A stretch of 64,000 nt of DNA from Pedobacter quisquiliarum (GTDB lineage: Bacteria > Bacteroidota > Bacteroidia > Sphingobacteriales > Sphingobacteriaceae): the NCBI RefSeq assembly GCF_014642175.1, contig NZ_BMIL01000007.1:62001-126000 (forward strand). The letters are read 5' to 3'. Both the position numbers and the translations under genes were made by a program. Positions 37,090-46,234 of this stretch are shown one piece after another; the stretch's first letter is position 1; every line of letters begins with the position of its first letter. The notes under the pieces were generated by a model. That model did not search any database. It worked only from the letters and a program-made list of their open reading frames with translations, and was not told the origin of the DNA.

Positions 37090-38575
37090 AACAATACCAT
37101 TAACTGAGGTCGGTGACAATCAGCTATTTCCCGTCTTCCTGAAGTTGAACACGCTTCGGGTACTGCTCGTTGGTGCAGGTAATGTGGGCTTGGAAAAGCT
37201 GGGTACGCTGGTCACCAACAGTCCGTCTTGCCAGATCACCATTGTGGCCGAGAATGTTGCACCGGCCGTGGCAGCCTTTGTGCTTGACAAAGACAACATT
37301 GAAGTTCTGGAGCGATCCTTTCAGGCTTCAGACCTGGACGGTGCCGATCTTGTTGTAGTTGCAACGAATAATAACCCCTTAAACCTAATTATCAGGCAGG
37401 AAGCGAGGAAGCGAAAGCTGCTGGTGAACTTTGCGGACAAACCTGCTTTATGTGATTTCTACCTCGGTTCAACGGTCAAGAAAGGCGACTTAAAGGTTGC
37501 CATTTCCACCAATGGGAAATCGCCGACAATGGCCAAACGTATCAAGGAAGATTTGGAGCAAACCTTACCTGACAATGTAGATACTGCGATACAGCAGATG
37601 CATCAGGTACGAAACAACCTTAACGGCAGCTTCGCTGATAAGGTAAAAAAGCTGAATGAAATTACCGAAGTGATGCTAACCGGTAATAAACCAGCAAAGC
37701 ACTTTAACACCAACTACAAACTGCTAGCATGGACGACCATATTCCTGAGTGCCACCATTATCGGGGTGCTACTCTGGCATTATGAACCTGGCTTCCAGCA
37801 AACCGTGCAGGAAGTACATCCCTATTTCTATTATTTCCTGGTTGCAGGATTCATATTTTCCATGATCGACGGTGCCATCGGCATGTCCTACGGGGTTACC
37901 TCCACCACTTTTTCGTTGTCAATGGGCATTCCACCCGCGTCAGCCAGTACGGCAGTCCATCTTTCGGAAATCATGAGCAATGCCATCGCCGGATGGATGC
38001 ACTTCAAACTGGGAAACGTAAATAAGAAGCTCTTTAAGCTGCTCGTGGTGTCGGGCAGTATTGGTGCGGTTACCGGCGCTTACCTGCTCAGCAGCTTCGA
38101 ACATTACAACATGTACATTAAGCCCGTGGTTTCGACCTATACGCTGGTCCTCGGACTTGTTATTCTTTCCAAGGCTTTTGCCGTTAAAAAGAAAAAAATT
38201 GGAGACAAGATTAAAAAGATTATTCCGCTGGGCTTAGGTGGTGGATTTATGGATGCTGTGGGTGGCGGCGGTTGGGGTTCCATCGTGCTGTCTTCGCTGA
38301 TTGCTGGTGGACGGAACTCCAGAACTTCCCTGGGAACAGTAAAACTTTCCAGGTTCTTCATTGCCTTTCTAAGTTCCATAACATTTATTACAATGGTCAA
38401 TGGCCTGCACTGGGAGGCGATCACGGGCTTAATCATAGGTAGTGCTATTGCATCTCCGATCGCCGTTCGGGTGTCCAACAAAATTTCAGCAAAGACCATC
38501 ATGGTTTGTGTAGGCATTATTGTGACGCTGGTTAGCCTAAGGAGTCTTTACGTTTTTATAGATAAGCTGGCGTAA
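37067..38575 (+). CDS. Fusion of siroheme synthase (Met8/CysG-N) and TSUP sulfite/sulfate transporter
   Basis: 502 residues in two parts. Residues 1-205 are a precorrin-2 dehydrogenase/sirohydrochlorin ferrochelatase: LRVLLVGAGNVGLEKLG Rossmann loop, VVVATNNNPLN, FADKPALCDFYLG and STNGKSPTMAKRIKEDLE. Residues 215-502 form about eight membrane helices with TauE/SafE features (FSMIDGAIGMSYGVTSTTF and GGGFMDAVGGGGWG). The first part completes siroheme; the second should move sulfite or sulfate, perhaps as importer here. The frame is continuous with no stop. It overlaps cobA by 23 bp. Confidence 0.9.
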   Translation: MNLLKENKTIPLTEVGDNQLFPVFLKLNTLRVLLVGAGNVGLEKLGTLVTNSPSCQITIVAENVAPAVAAFVLDKDNIEVLERSFQASDLDGADLVVVATNNNPLNLIIRQEARKRKLLVNFADKPALCDFYLGSTVKKGDLKVAISTNGKSPTMAKRIKEDLEQTLPDNVDTAIQQMHQVRNNLNGSFADKVKKLNEITEVMLTGNKPAKHFNTNYKLLAWTTIFLSATIIGVLLWHYEPGFQQTVQEVHPYFYYFLVAGFIFSMIDGAIGMSYGVTSTTFSLSMGIPPASASTAVHLSEIMSNAIAGWMHFKLGNVNKKLFKLLVVSGSIGAVTGAYLLSSFEHYNMYIKPVVSTYTLVLGLVILSKAFAVKKKKIGDKIKKIIPLGLGGGFMDAVGGGGWGSIVLSSLIAGGRNSRTSLGTVKLSRFFIAFLSSITFITMVNGLHWEAITGLIIGSAIASPIAVRVSNKISAKTIMVCVGIIVTLVSLRSLYVFIDKLA

Positions 38576-38595
38576 AGCAGCATTAAATTTAGAAT

Positions 38596-39312
38596 ATGGA
38601 TTTTTCAACCACATTAAAAGATAAGATTATAGATGCCACACCAGTGGAGACCTTGCAGGCAATTGCTGCAGCCTACCCTGGTAGGGTCATTTTTTCAACC
38701 AGCTTTGGCTGGGAAGATCAGGTGATCAGTCACATGATTTTCAAACACAACATTCCAATCCAGGTTTTTACACTGGAAACCGGTCGGCTGTTCCCAGAAA
38801 CTTACTATGTGTGGAACCGCACGCTGGAAATTTATCGGAAGCCTATTTTAGCCTACTATCCGAACCAGGAATTGCTGGAAGAGATGGTGAGCACAAAAGG
38901 GCCGAACAGTTTCTACGACTCTGTAGAGAACCGCAAGCAATGCTGTGGCATCAGGAAACTGGAGCCGCTGAAAAGAGCGCTATCTGGCAACGATGTGTGG
39001 ATCACTGGCATCCGGGCCGAACAATCCCTGAACCGCCATGACATGCAGGCCATAGAATGGGATGAACAGAACAACCTGATCAAGTATCATCCCATCTTCA
39101 GCTGGTCGCTGGAGGAGGTGAAAGCATACATCAAAGAAAACAACATCCCGTATAATCCATTGCACGACCGCGGCTTTCCCAGCATCGGCTGTGCGCCATG
39201 CACGCGAGCAGTACAGCCAGGCGAAGATTTCCGCGCCGGAAGGTGGTGGTGGGAAGATGCCTCGAAAAAAGAGTGCGGATTACATACGCACAATGAAGTC
39301 GTAGAGAAATAA
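38596..39312 (+). CDS. cysH: Adenylyl-sulfate (APS) reductase
   Basis: 238 residues of the CysH family. FSTSFGWEDQV is the nucleotide-binding loop. The pairs C116-C117 (KQCCGIRK) and C199-x2-C202 (IGCAPCTR) are the four ligands of a [4Fe-4S] cluster that separates APS reductases from PAPS reductases; the catalytic Cys is C227 in KKECGLH. It reduces APS to sulfite using thioredoxin or a similar donor. No APS kinase is encoded nearby, which agrees with direct use of APS. Confidence 0.93.
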   Translation: MDFSTTLKDKIIDATPVETLQAIAAAYPGRVIFSTSFGWEDQVISHMIFKHNIPIQVFTLETGRLFPETYYVWNRTLEIYRKPILAYYPNQELLEEMVSTKGPNSFYDSVENRKQCCGIRKLEPLKRALSGNDVWITGIRAEQSLNRHDMQAIEWDEQNNLIKYHPIFSWSLEEVKAYIKENNIPYNPLHDRGFPSIGCAPCTRAVQPGEDFRAGRWWWEDASKKECGLHTHNEVVEK

Positions 39313-39345
39313 AACTGAATCGTCGTAAAGAAATAAAGAATAACA

Positions 39346-40236
39346 ATGGATTACTTAGATCATTTAGAAGCTGAAGCGATATACATACTACGCGAAGTGG
39401 CCGGGCAGTTTGAAAAGCCGGCCTTACTGTTTTCGGGTGGAAAGGATTCCATTACGCTGGTCCACCTGGCTCAAAAGGCCTTTAGGCCTGGGAAATTCCC
39501 ATTTCCCCTGGTACATATTGATACCGGTCATAACTTCCCTGAAACCATTTCTTACCGGGATGAGATGGTTGAAAGAATAAACGAAAAGCTGATTGTCGGT
39601 TATGTCCAGGATTCCATCAACCAGGGAAAGGTTGTTGAGCAGAAAGGGAAAAATGCCAGTAGAAATGCCTTACAGACAACGACACTGCTGGATGTCATTG
39701 AAAAATACCAGTTTGATGCCTGTATTGGCGGCGCTCGCCGGGATGAAGAAAAAGCACGTGCTAAGGAACGCATCTTTTCAGTGCGCGATGAATTTGGGCA
39801 GTGGGATCCGAAGCTGCAGCGCCCGGAATTATGGAGCCTGTACAATGGCAAGATCCATAAAGGAGAAAATGTACGCGTGTTTCCCATCAGTAACTGGACA
39901 GAACTTGACGTCTGGAACTACATCAAACGTGAGCAAATTCCCCTTCCAAGTATTTACTTCTCGCATAAACGAGACGTAATCACCCGAAACGGTCAGCTTA
40001 TGGCGGCCTCAGCGTTTTTAAACATGGATAAAGAGGATATCATCAGCAACAGATCGGTACGATTCCGTACGGTTGGTGATATGACCTGCACAGCCGCTGT
40101 GGCATCAGAAGCTTACCTGATCGATGATATTATCGACGAGATCAGTAGCTCGAAAATTAGTGAAAGGGGCGCCCGGATGGACGATAAAGTTTCCGAGGCA
40201 GCCATGGAAGACAGGAAAAAAGGAGGATACTTTTAA
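39346..40236 (+). CDS. cysD: Sulfate adenylyltransferase subunit 2
   Basis: 296 residues with the PP-loop LLFSGGKDSITLVHLA near residue 27, RRDEEKARAKER and the C-terminal RGARMDDKVSEAAMEDRKK-GGYF tail typical of CysD. With CysN it makes APS from sulfate and ATP, driven by GTP hydrolysis. It ends one base into the cysN start (TAATGG), so the two subunits are translationally coupled. Length is normal. Confidence 0.96.
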   Translation: MDYLDHLEAEAIYILREVAGQFEKPALLFSGGKDSITLVHLAQKAFRPGKFPFPLVHIDTGHNFPETISYRDEMVERINEKLIVGYVQDSINQGKVVEQKGKNASRNALQTTTLLDVIEKYQFDACIGGARRDEEKARAKERIFSVRDEFGQWDPKLQRPELWSLYNGKIHKGENVRVFPISNWTELDVWNYIKREQIPLPSIYFSHKRDVITRNGQLMAASAFLNMDKEDIISNRSVRFRTVGDMTCTAAVASEAYLIDDIIDEISSSKISERGARMDDKVSEAAMEDRKKGGYF

Positions 40237-41489
40237 TGGATATTTTAAGATTTATAACGGCAGGTAGTGTAGATGATGGTAAAAGCACCTTAATTGGCCG
40301 GTTGCTATACGATAGCGGATCAATTCTGGCCGACCAGCTCGAAGCACTGCATTCCTCCAATAGGAAAAATGATGACGGCACGATAGACCTTGCAATCCTT
40401 ACTGATGGATTAAAGGCCGAACGTGAGCAGGGCATTACGATAGATGTGGCCTATAAATACTTCCAGACAGAAAAGAGAAAGTTCATCATTGCCGATGCGC
40501 CAGGACATATACAGTACACGCGCAACATGGTTACCGGCGCTTCAAATTCAGAACTTGCAATCATCCTGATCGATGCCCGAAACGGTGTTTCAGAACAAAC
40601 GATCCGGCATTCCTTTTTGGTGTCACTGTTGGCACTGCCACACGTTGTCGTTTGCATCAACAAAATGGATATGGTGGATTACAGCGAAACTGTTTTCAAC
40701 GACATAAAGGTGGCCTATCTCCAGATTGCGGAGAAGCTGAACCTGAAAGAAGTCACCTTCATCCCAGTTAGTGCACTCAAAGGTGATAACATTGTGAATG
40801 AATCTCAAGCGATGCCCTGGTACGAGGGACAAAGTTTATTGCATTATTTGGAGACAGTAGCACTAGTACCCGAGCATCCATTTGAACATGGACGAATGCC
40901 TGTACAATGGGTCATTCGGCCGCAAACAGATGCACTCCATGATTACCGTGGCTATGCAGGTAGAATGGTTAGTGGAACCCTCAAGGTAAATGACGATGTT
41001 GTCGTTCAGCCTTCTGGTTTCCATACCAGCATCAGCAGAATTGAGTTTGCCGAACAGACCTTGGAGAAAGCAGAAAAAGGCATGTCCGTAACGCTTCACT
41101 TAAAAGATGATGTTGATGTAAGCAGGGGAGATATGCTTGTGGCAACAAGCAACCAGCCACTGCGCTCTAAAAACATTGTAGCTGATTTTTGCTGGATGGA
41201 TGCGCGTCCCTTGGATACGTCTGTTATGTATCTATTGCAGCATCATAGTAAGCAAACCAAGTGTAAGGTTCAGGAGATCTGTTATAAAGTAAACATCAGC
41301 AATCTCGAAGAACATGCGGCAACGGATTTCAAGCTGAATGATATTGGTCGTGTTGTAATTAAAACTTCAGATCCAGTCACTTTTGATCATTATGAACAAA
41401 ATCCTTCAAATGGTGGTGCCATTTTAATTGATCCAAGGACCAATCTTACTGTTGCGGCACTACTTTTTAGACAAGCAGTCGATTTATAA
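40236..41489 (+). CDS. cysN: Sulfate adenylyltransferase subunit 1 (GTPase)
   Basis: 417 residues, an elongation-factor-like GTPase: GSVDDGKSTLIGRLL (9-23), DAPGH, NKMD, and C-terminal beta-barrels. It powers APS synthesis by CysD. The length stops where CysN alone ends, so no APS kinase (CysC) domain is fused. It is the last gene of the sulfur operon; 94 bp separate it from the GH92 gene on the same strand. Confidence 0.95.
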   Translation: MDILRFITAGSVDDGKSTLIGRLLYDSGSILADQLEALHSSNRKNDDGTIDLAILTDGLKAEREQGITIDVAYKYFQTEKRKFIIADAPGHIQYTRNMVTGASNSELAIILIDARNGVSEQTIRHSFLVSLLALPHVVVCINKMDMVDYSETVFNDIKVAYLQIAEKLNLKEVTFIPVSALKGDNIVNESQAMPWYEGQSLLHYLETVALVPEHPFEHGRMPVQWVIRPQTDALHDYRGYAGRMVSGTLKVNDDVVVQPSGFHTSISRIEFAEQTLEKAEKGMSVTLHLKDDVDVSRGDMLVATSNQPLRSKNIVADFCWMDARPLDTSVMYLLQHHSKQTKCKVQEICYKVNISNLEEHAATDFKLNDIGRVVIKTSDPVTFDHYEQNPSNGGAILIDPRTNLTVAALLFRQAVDL

Positions 41490-41583
41490 CAGTTTGTCAC
41501 AACATTTCTATGGCTTTAGGGCGGATATTGATGCTGATAAAATTATTTTTACAGCATCACATATCCAAGCATTTAGACGAAGC

Positions 41584-43875
41584 ATGAAAAAACTATTCGT
41601 TGCACTGGCAGTAATCCTGAGTTCCGCTACTGCAGAGGCACAAAAACAACCGTATCAATATGTAAAACCAATCATCGGAACCGCAAAGATGGGACATACC
41701 TTTCCTGGCGCTACTGTTCCTTTCGGTGCTGTTCAGTTAAGTCCCGATACGGATACACTGTCCTACGAGATGAACGGCAAGTACAATCCGGACATGTACC
41801 GCTATTGTGCGGGTTACCAACATGCAGATAAAACCATTGTCGGTTTCTCCCATACGCATTTCAGCGGAACCGGGCACTCTGACCTTGGCGATTTCCTGAT
41901 CATGCCCACAACGGGGAAGCTGCAGTTGAATCCGGGAACAGCTGATCATCCTGAAAATGGTTACAGATCTGCATTTTCACATGACAATGAAGTTTCCGAA
42001 GCCAACTACTATAAAGTAAAATTAGACGACCACAACATTACTGCAGAAATGACGACCAGCCCGAGGGTAGGTTTTCACCAGTACACCTTTCCAAAATCAG
42101 AGGAGTCGCACATCATACTGGATCTGATGAGTGGGATATACAACTACGATGATAAGAATGTATGGACTTACGTTCGTGTCGTTAATGATACACTGGTTAC
42201 CGGTTACAGACAAACATCAGGCTGGGCCAGAACCAGGACGGTTTATTTTGCCATGACCTTCTCCAAGCCCATTAAGAACTATGGCCAGCGGAACTACGAT
42301 GATAAACAAGTTTACCGTGGCTTCTGGGGTAAGTGGAACCAGACAAAGAACTTCCCGGAGATGGCTGGAAAACGTATGCGCACTTATTTCGACTTCAATA
42401 CGACGGAAGGCGAAAAAGTGAAAGTCAAATTTGCGATCTCGCCAGTGAGCCAGGAAAATGCTTTACTGAACATGAGAACAGAGATCCCGGGCTGGGACTT
42501 TGAAAAAGTTAAGCGGGAAGGACAGCAAAGCTGGAATAAAGAATTAAACAAGATTGCTGTGAACACCTTGAATGAGGATGATAAGGTGAACTTCTATACG
42601 GCGATGTACCATACGTTCATAAATCCTACGGTATATAACGACGTGAACAAGGAATATCGTGGATTGGATCAGAACAACCATAAAGCCGAGAATTTCGACA
42701 ACTACACCACATTCTCTTTATGGGACACTTTCCGTGCTTTACATCCATTCTTCAACATTGTACAGCAAAAACGCAGTGCTGATATGGTGTCGTCTATGAT
42801 GGCCCATTATGAGCAGAGCGCCTGGAAGATGCTGCCGATCTGGTCGCACTATGCAAATGAGAACTGGTGCATGAGTGGCTACCACAGTGTTTCCGTGGTC
42901 GCAGATGCGATCATCAAAGGGGTTTATAAAGGTGATCCGAATGCTGCTCTGGCAGCCTGTGTGGCAACGGCTAAGAAGCGCGACTATGAAGGCATCGGCG
43001 CGTATATGGATCTTGGTTATGTACCAGCAGAATCGAATGGTACTTCCGTATCAAACACATTAGAGTATGCTTATGACGATTGGTGTATCGCACAGCTGGC
43101 TAAAAAGCTGAATAATACGGCAGTGTATGATGAATTCATCAAACGCGCAGACAACTGGCGAAATGTTTATGATGCAAAGTCGGATTTCATGCGCCCCAGA
43201 CTTAAGGATGGTTCTTTCAAAAAAGAATTTGATGTACTAAGTACCCATGGACAAGGTTTCATTGAAGGTAATGCATGGAACTATAGCTTGTATGTGCCAC
43301 ATAATCCGGAAGAATTAATCAAGTTGCGTGGCGGTAAAGCGCGCTTCAGCAAACATCTGGATTCCTTATTCACCATGCACCTGCCGGATGAATTTTTCGC
43401 AGATACAGAGGACATCACCAGAGAAGGGATCATTGGTAATTACGTACATGGTAATGAGCCTGCGCACCACGCAGCTTATCTTTACAACTACACTTCAACG
43501 CCATGGAAAACACAAGATCGGGTGCGGATGATCTTAAAGAAGATGTACCGACCGACTGCTGATGGCCTGGGCGGTAATGACGACTGTGGACAAATGAGTG
43601 CATGGTTTATCTTCAGCTCATTAGGCTTTTATCCGATGGCGCCTGGAGCTTTGACCTACGAACTTGGAAGTCCGGCAGTGGTAAATGCAACCATCAATCT
43701 GGAAAATGGCAAGACATTCACGGTAAAGACTAAAAATCAGAGCAACAAAAATGTTTATGTTTCGAAGGTCCTGTTAAACGGGAAGGTACTGGATCGGAAA
43801 ACAATAAACCATGATGAAATCATGAATGGCGGTCAGATTGAGTTCTTCATGTCTGCTAAACCAACAACGAAATAG
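41584..43875 (+). CDS. GH92 family alpha-mannosidase
   Basis: 763 residues from ATG 41584, where a signal peptide ending ATAEAQ begins; the frame runs 52 codons further upstream into cysN and is rejected. The body begins YVKPIIGTAKMGHTFPGATVPFG, the GH92 hallmark, with FSHTHFSGTGHSD, SLWDTFRALHP, a GTSVSNTLEYAYDDW segment and GNDDCGQMSAWFIFSS near the end. GH92 enzymes are calcium-dependent exo-acting alpha-mannosidases that trim high-mannose N-glycans. No SusCD pair adjoins it. Confidence 0.95.
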   Translation: MKKLFVALAVILSSATAEAQKQPYQYVKPIIGTAKMGHTFPGATVPFGAVQLSPDTDTLSYEMNGKYNPDMYRYCAGYQHADKTIVGFSHTHFSGTGHSDLGDFLIMPTTGKLQLNPGTADHPENGYRSAFSHDNEVSEANYYKVKLDDHNITAEMTTSPRVGFHQYTFPKSEESHIILDLMSGIYNYDDKNVWTYVRVVNDTLVTGYRQTSGWARTRTVYFAMTFSKPIKNYGQRNYDDKQVYRGFWGKWNQTKNFPEMAGKRMRTYFDFNTTEGEKVKVKFAISPVSQENALLNMRTEIPGWDFEKVKREGQQSWNKELNKIAVNTLNEDDKVNFYTAMYHTFINPTVYNDVNKEYRGLDQNNHKAENFDNYTTFSLWDTFRALHPFFNIVQQKRSADMVSSMMAHYEQSAWKMLPIWSHYANENWCMSGYHSVSVVADAIIKGVYKGDPNAALAACVATAKKRDYEGIGAYMDLGYVPAESNGTSVSNTLEYAYDDWCIAQLAKKLNNTAVYDEFIKRADNWRNVYDAKSDFMRPRLKDGSFKKEFDVLSTHGQGFIEGNAWNYSLYVPHNPEELIKLRGGKARFSKHLDSLFTMHLPDEFFADTEDITREGIIGNYVHGNEPAHHAAYLYNYTSTPWKTQDRVRMILKKMYRPTADGLGGNDDCGQMSAWFIFSSLGFYPMAPGALTYELGSPAVVNATINLENGKTFTVKTKNQSNKNVYVSKVLLNGKVLDRKTINHDEIMNGGQIEFFMSAKPTTK

Positions 43876-43939
43876 CAATCCTAGTTGCGCATCAATGCGC
43901 GGGGTAAAACAAGTTAAGCAAAGTAGGGTTATTGAAATC

Positions 43940-44779
43940 ATGAAGCATTTCAAGATCCTACTTTGTCTGTTTTTAACCCTAATTACGTTTGGCGGTTATG
44001 CACAGGAGGCAAAAACAGCTAAGTATTCTTTGTTCAATCCCGTTCCGAAAAAGCAAATGCGTGAAATGGCTACGGACCGGCCGGGTATAACAGAGACACC
44101 CATCACGGTAGACGCAGGCCATTTCCAATATGAAACGGCTATATTAAGTTATGGGATCCAACGGGAAGAAGGTGTAAAAACAAAATCATACACGATCAAT
44201 GCATTGGACTTCCATATAGGTCTTACCAATTCAACGGCCCTGCAGCTGATCTTGGATGCTTATCAGATTGAACATCAGACTGAGCGGAGCACGGGACAGC
44301 GTACAAGAACCGAAGGTATCGGAGATCTGACCTTCCGGTTGAAACAGAACCTGGCGGGAAACGATCAGGGTAATTTTTCCATTGCTTTGCTGCCATACAT
44401 GACACTCCCAACAGCACAGCATTCAGAAAATCGTAAAGTTGAAGCAGGCATACTGCTTCCTATGGAACTTAAGCTTCCTGCAGCCTGGACCCTGGGTGTG
44501 CAAATTGAACTGGACCGTTTGAAAGATAAGGATAAGAATGCCTTACACACTGAAATTCTACAGGCCATTAGTCTTAGTCATGCCGTGATTAAAGACCTTG
44601 ATGGTATAGCCGAAACCTACCAGACCTACGAATTCAAAAAGCATCAATGGACCAACTATGTGAATGCTGCCTTGCAATATTCAGTTAATTCGAACTGCAA
44701 GTTTGATGCGGGCATCAATTACGGCATACAGCATGATGCGCAGCGAAACTTCTTTTTCGGACTCGCATATCGTCTCTAA
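43940..44779 (+). CDS. Outer-membrane protein of the phenol-degradation MetA family
   Basis: 279 residues from ATG 43940, where a signal peptide (MKHFKILLCLFLTLITFGGYAQ) begins; the longer frame overlaps the GH92 gene. The mature start MATDRPGITETPITVDAGHFQYE and alternating strands through to the C-terminal FFFGLAYRL fit the family of putative outer-membrane barrels annotated as transporters. Ligand unknown. It lies 64 bp after the GH92 stop. Confidence 0.78.
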   Translation: MKHFKILLCLFLTLITFGGYAQEAKTAKYSLFNPVPKKQMREMATDRPGITETPITVDAGHFQYETAILSYGIQREEGVKTKSYTINALDFHIGLTNSTALQLILDAYQIEHQTERSTGQRTRTEGIGDLTFRLKQNLAGNDQGNFSIALLPYMTLPTAQHSENRKVEAGILLPMELKLPAAWTLGVQIELDRLKDKDKNALHTEILQAISLSHAVIKDLDGIAETYQTYEFKKHQWTNYVNAALQYSVNSNCKFDAGINYGIQHDAQRNFFFGLAYRL

Positions 44780-44794
44780 CTCTATTTACCCGAC

Positions 44795-45118
44795 ATGAAG
44801 TACTGGACTGTGACTTTCTCCCGACTCCCTGCAGACGCGATGGCAATTTACCCCCTGATGATCTTCAAAAAGCGGGCCCTTAAAGAAAGTCATGTGATTA
44901 TTAACCATGAGATGGTGCATTTCAGACAACAGCTGGAACTTTTGGTCATCTTCTTCTATCTCTTGTACTTCCTTCATTATCTAATCAATCTGATAAAGTT
45001 TCGGAATCACCGCAGGGCTTATTTTGAAATATGTTTTGAGAAAGAAGCTTACGCAAACGAGCGGAACTTTGAATATCTGAAACAGCGTACACCATACGCG
45101 TGGTTGAAGTATTTTTAA
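44795..45118 (+). CDS. Small membrane protein with HExxH motif
   Basis: 107 residues. IINHEMVHFRQQLELL contains HEMVH, the zinc-metallopeptidase HExxH pattern, directly before one or two hydrophobic helices (about 49-70); CFEKEAYANERNFEYL could supply a third ligand. Small proteins like this occur widely in Bacteroidota with no known role. It starts 15 bp after the outer-membrane protein stop and is probably co-transcribed. Confidence 0.72.
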   Translation: MKYWTVTFSRLPADAMAIYPLMIFKKRALKESHVIINHEMVHFRQQLELLVIFFYLLYFLHYLINLIKFRNHRRAYFEICFEKEAYANERNFEYLKQRTPYAWLKYF

Positions 45119-45438
45119 GTAGGGAAGGGTTGTAGTTTGGTTATCAAAAACTCATCATCAAAAACCCCGAAAAACCCGTTGATTTGTGGAATGAGTTTAT
45201 GATAACGTGAACTTTCTTCAATTGAATGGCTGAACGGTAAATCTTCGTTTTCCAGGCGCAGGTGCGAAGATCAGATAAGGAGGGAATAATGATATTGATG
45301 CTGGCGCTTTTGAGATTTCTTTAACTTACCTATTTCTGATTCAATCGAGCCCATAGAAGCCAGCACCGATATGAATAGAAAAAGAAAGGGCAGCCAATTT
45401 GTTGGCCGCCCTTAAAAGTACTTGTGAAGCTTTAAGTC
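45119..45438. other. Intergenic region between convergent genes
   Basis: Holds the terminator of the DinB gene at its right end. A 43-codon open stretch on the minus strand has no start codon of its own and overlaps that terminator; nothing else is recognised. Confidence 0.5.
45386..45413 (-). terminator. Intrinsic terminator of the DinB gene
   Basis: A 12-bp stem (45386-45397 with 45402-45413, one G-U pair on the minus strand) with a 4-nt loop, followed on the minus strand by TCTTTTTCT. It lies 26 bp beyond the DinB stop. Confidence 0.85.
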
Positions 45439-45969
45439 TTAGAAAAGCTTTTCAGCAGGTGGGGTGACACCAGCAAGTCTCAAGTAAACAGTTGCTTGAC
45501 CTCTATGATGGGTTTGATGTTCAAATGCCTTTTCCAGGACTTTCCCTTTTGACAGGTCGAATTTACCGAACAACTTTGTCTGCTCATTTAGCTGGGTGGA
45601 GTTTAGCTTTTTAATGGTAGCAATAACAAAATCATAGCTCGCAAGCGTCTCCTTTGTAACCGTGGCTTTCGATTTGTCTGATCCTTTTTCAAGCCCGCTC
45701 ACAGCTGCCGGACTTTTTTCTTGACCTACAGCACTCACAAAACCGTAATTGGCATCGGCTAGATGGAACATCTGGTCTGCGAAAGAACGCATTTCTGGCG
45801 TTGGCTTTAATGAAAATGATTTTTCCGGCATTGCATCCAAATATTCCTTGGTATAGGCTTTTGCCCGCTCCCAATCTTTGGTAATATCTTCCGTGCTTGT
45901 TTGTGCTTTAGCTGACCCGATCATCAGCATAAAGAGCATTAGAGAAATCGTTTGTTTAAGTATTTTCAT
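45439..45969 (-). CDS. Secreted DinB family protein
   Basis: 176 residues from ATG 45969, which opens a signal peptide ending SAKAQ; the upstream in-frame start would bury it. The DinB four-helix fold is indicated by MFHLADANYGFV and EHQTHHRGQATVYL, which supply the three metal-binding histidines. Members include thiol-dependent transferases; export to the periplasm is less usual. A TATTTTTG -7 element and two copies of the 16-bp motif lie upstream. Confidence 0.88.
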   Translation of the reverse strand: MKILKQTISLMLFMLMIGSAKAQTSTEDITKDWERAKAYTKEYLDAMPEKSFSLKPTPEMRSFADQMFHLADANYGFVSAVGQEKSPAAVSGLEKGSDKSKATVTKETLASYDFVIATIKKLNSTQLNEQTKLFGKFDLSKGKVLEKAFEHQTHHRGQATVYLRLAGVTPPAEKLF

Positions 45970-45988
45970 AATATCTTGTTTTTTGAAC

Positions 45989-45996
45989 CAAAAATA
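45989..45996 (-). promoter_or_regulatory. -7 element (TATTTTTG) of the DinB gene
   Basis: On the minus strand TATTTTTG is a perfect TAnnTTTG match, 19 bp before the start codon. No TTTG lies at -33; the proximal 16-bp motif occupies that place. Confidence 0.7.
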
Positions 45997-46017
45997 ACCC
46001 ATCAGGGCTGAATGAGG

Positions 46018-46033
46018 CTTGAACTAAATTAAG
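46018..46033 (-). promoter_or_regulatory. Putative Crp/Fnr-type site, DinB promoter, proximal copy
   Basis: Read toward DinB it is CTTAATTTAGTTCAAG. Its centre is 36.5 bp from the last base of the -7 element, close to -41.5 from the likely transcription start, where class II CRP activators bind. Confidence 0.65.
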
Positions 46034-46040
46034 AAACTCC

Positions 46041-46056
46041 CTTAAACTAGTTCAAG
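46041..46056 (-). promoter_or_regulatory. Putative Crp/Fnr-type site, DinB promoter, distal copy
   Basis: Read toward DinB it is CTTGAACTAGTTTAAG, an almost perfect palindrome, starting exactly 23 bp from the proximal copy. Confidence 0.68.
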
Positions 46057-46234
46057 CATTAACAAGTGATTTCATCATAATGGAATGAAAAGAGTTGTTT
46101 GGCTGAGCATCAGTCCACTGGTCTAACATTACCTTAAAAGAGTTCATACATTAAGACCGCTAGTTAAGGTGGCAATACTTGAAATGGTACTTATTCCATA
46201 GATAAATGTTAATTTGGCAGCATAAATTAAACTC

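Noticed and set aside
41428-41583. Upstream extension of the GH92 frame into cysN
   Set aside because: The signal peptide begins at 41584, and the extension overlaps an intact cysN.
43890-43903. GCGCATCAATGCGC palindrome after the GH92 gene as a terminator
   Set aside because: The stem is only 6 bp with a 2-nt loop and no T-run follows.
45300-45413. Minus-strand open stretch of about 43 codons (with WLPFLFLFISVLASMGSIES) between the convergent genes
   Set aside because: It lacks a start codon in a sensible position and overlaps the DinB terminator.
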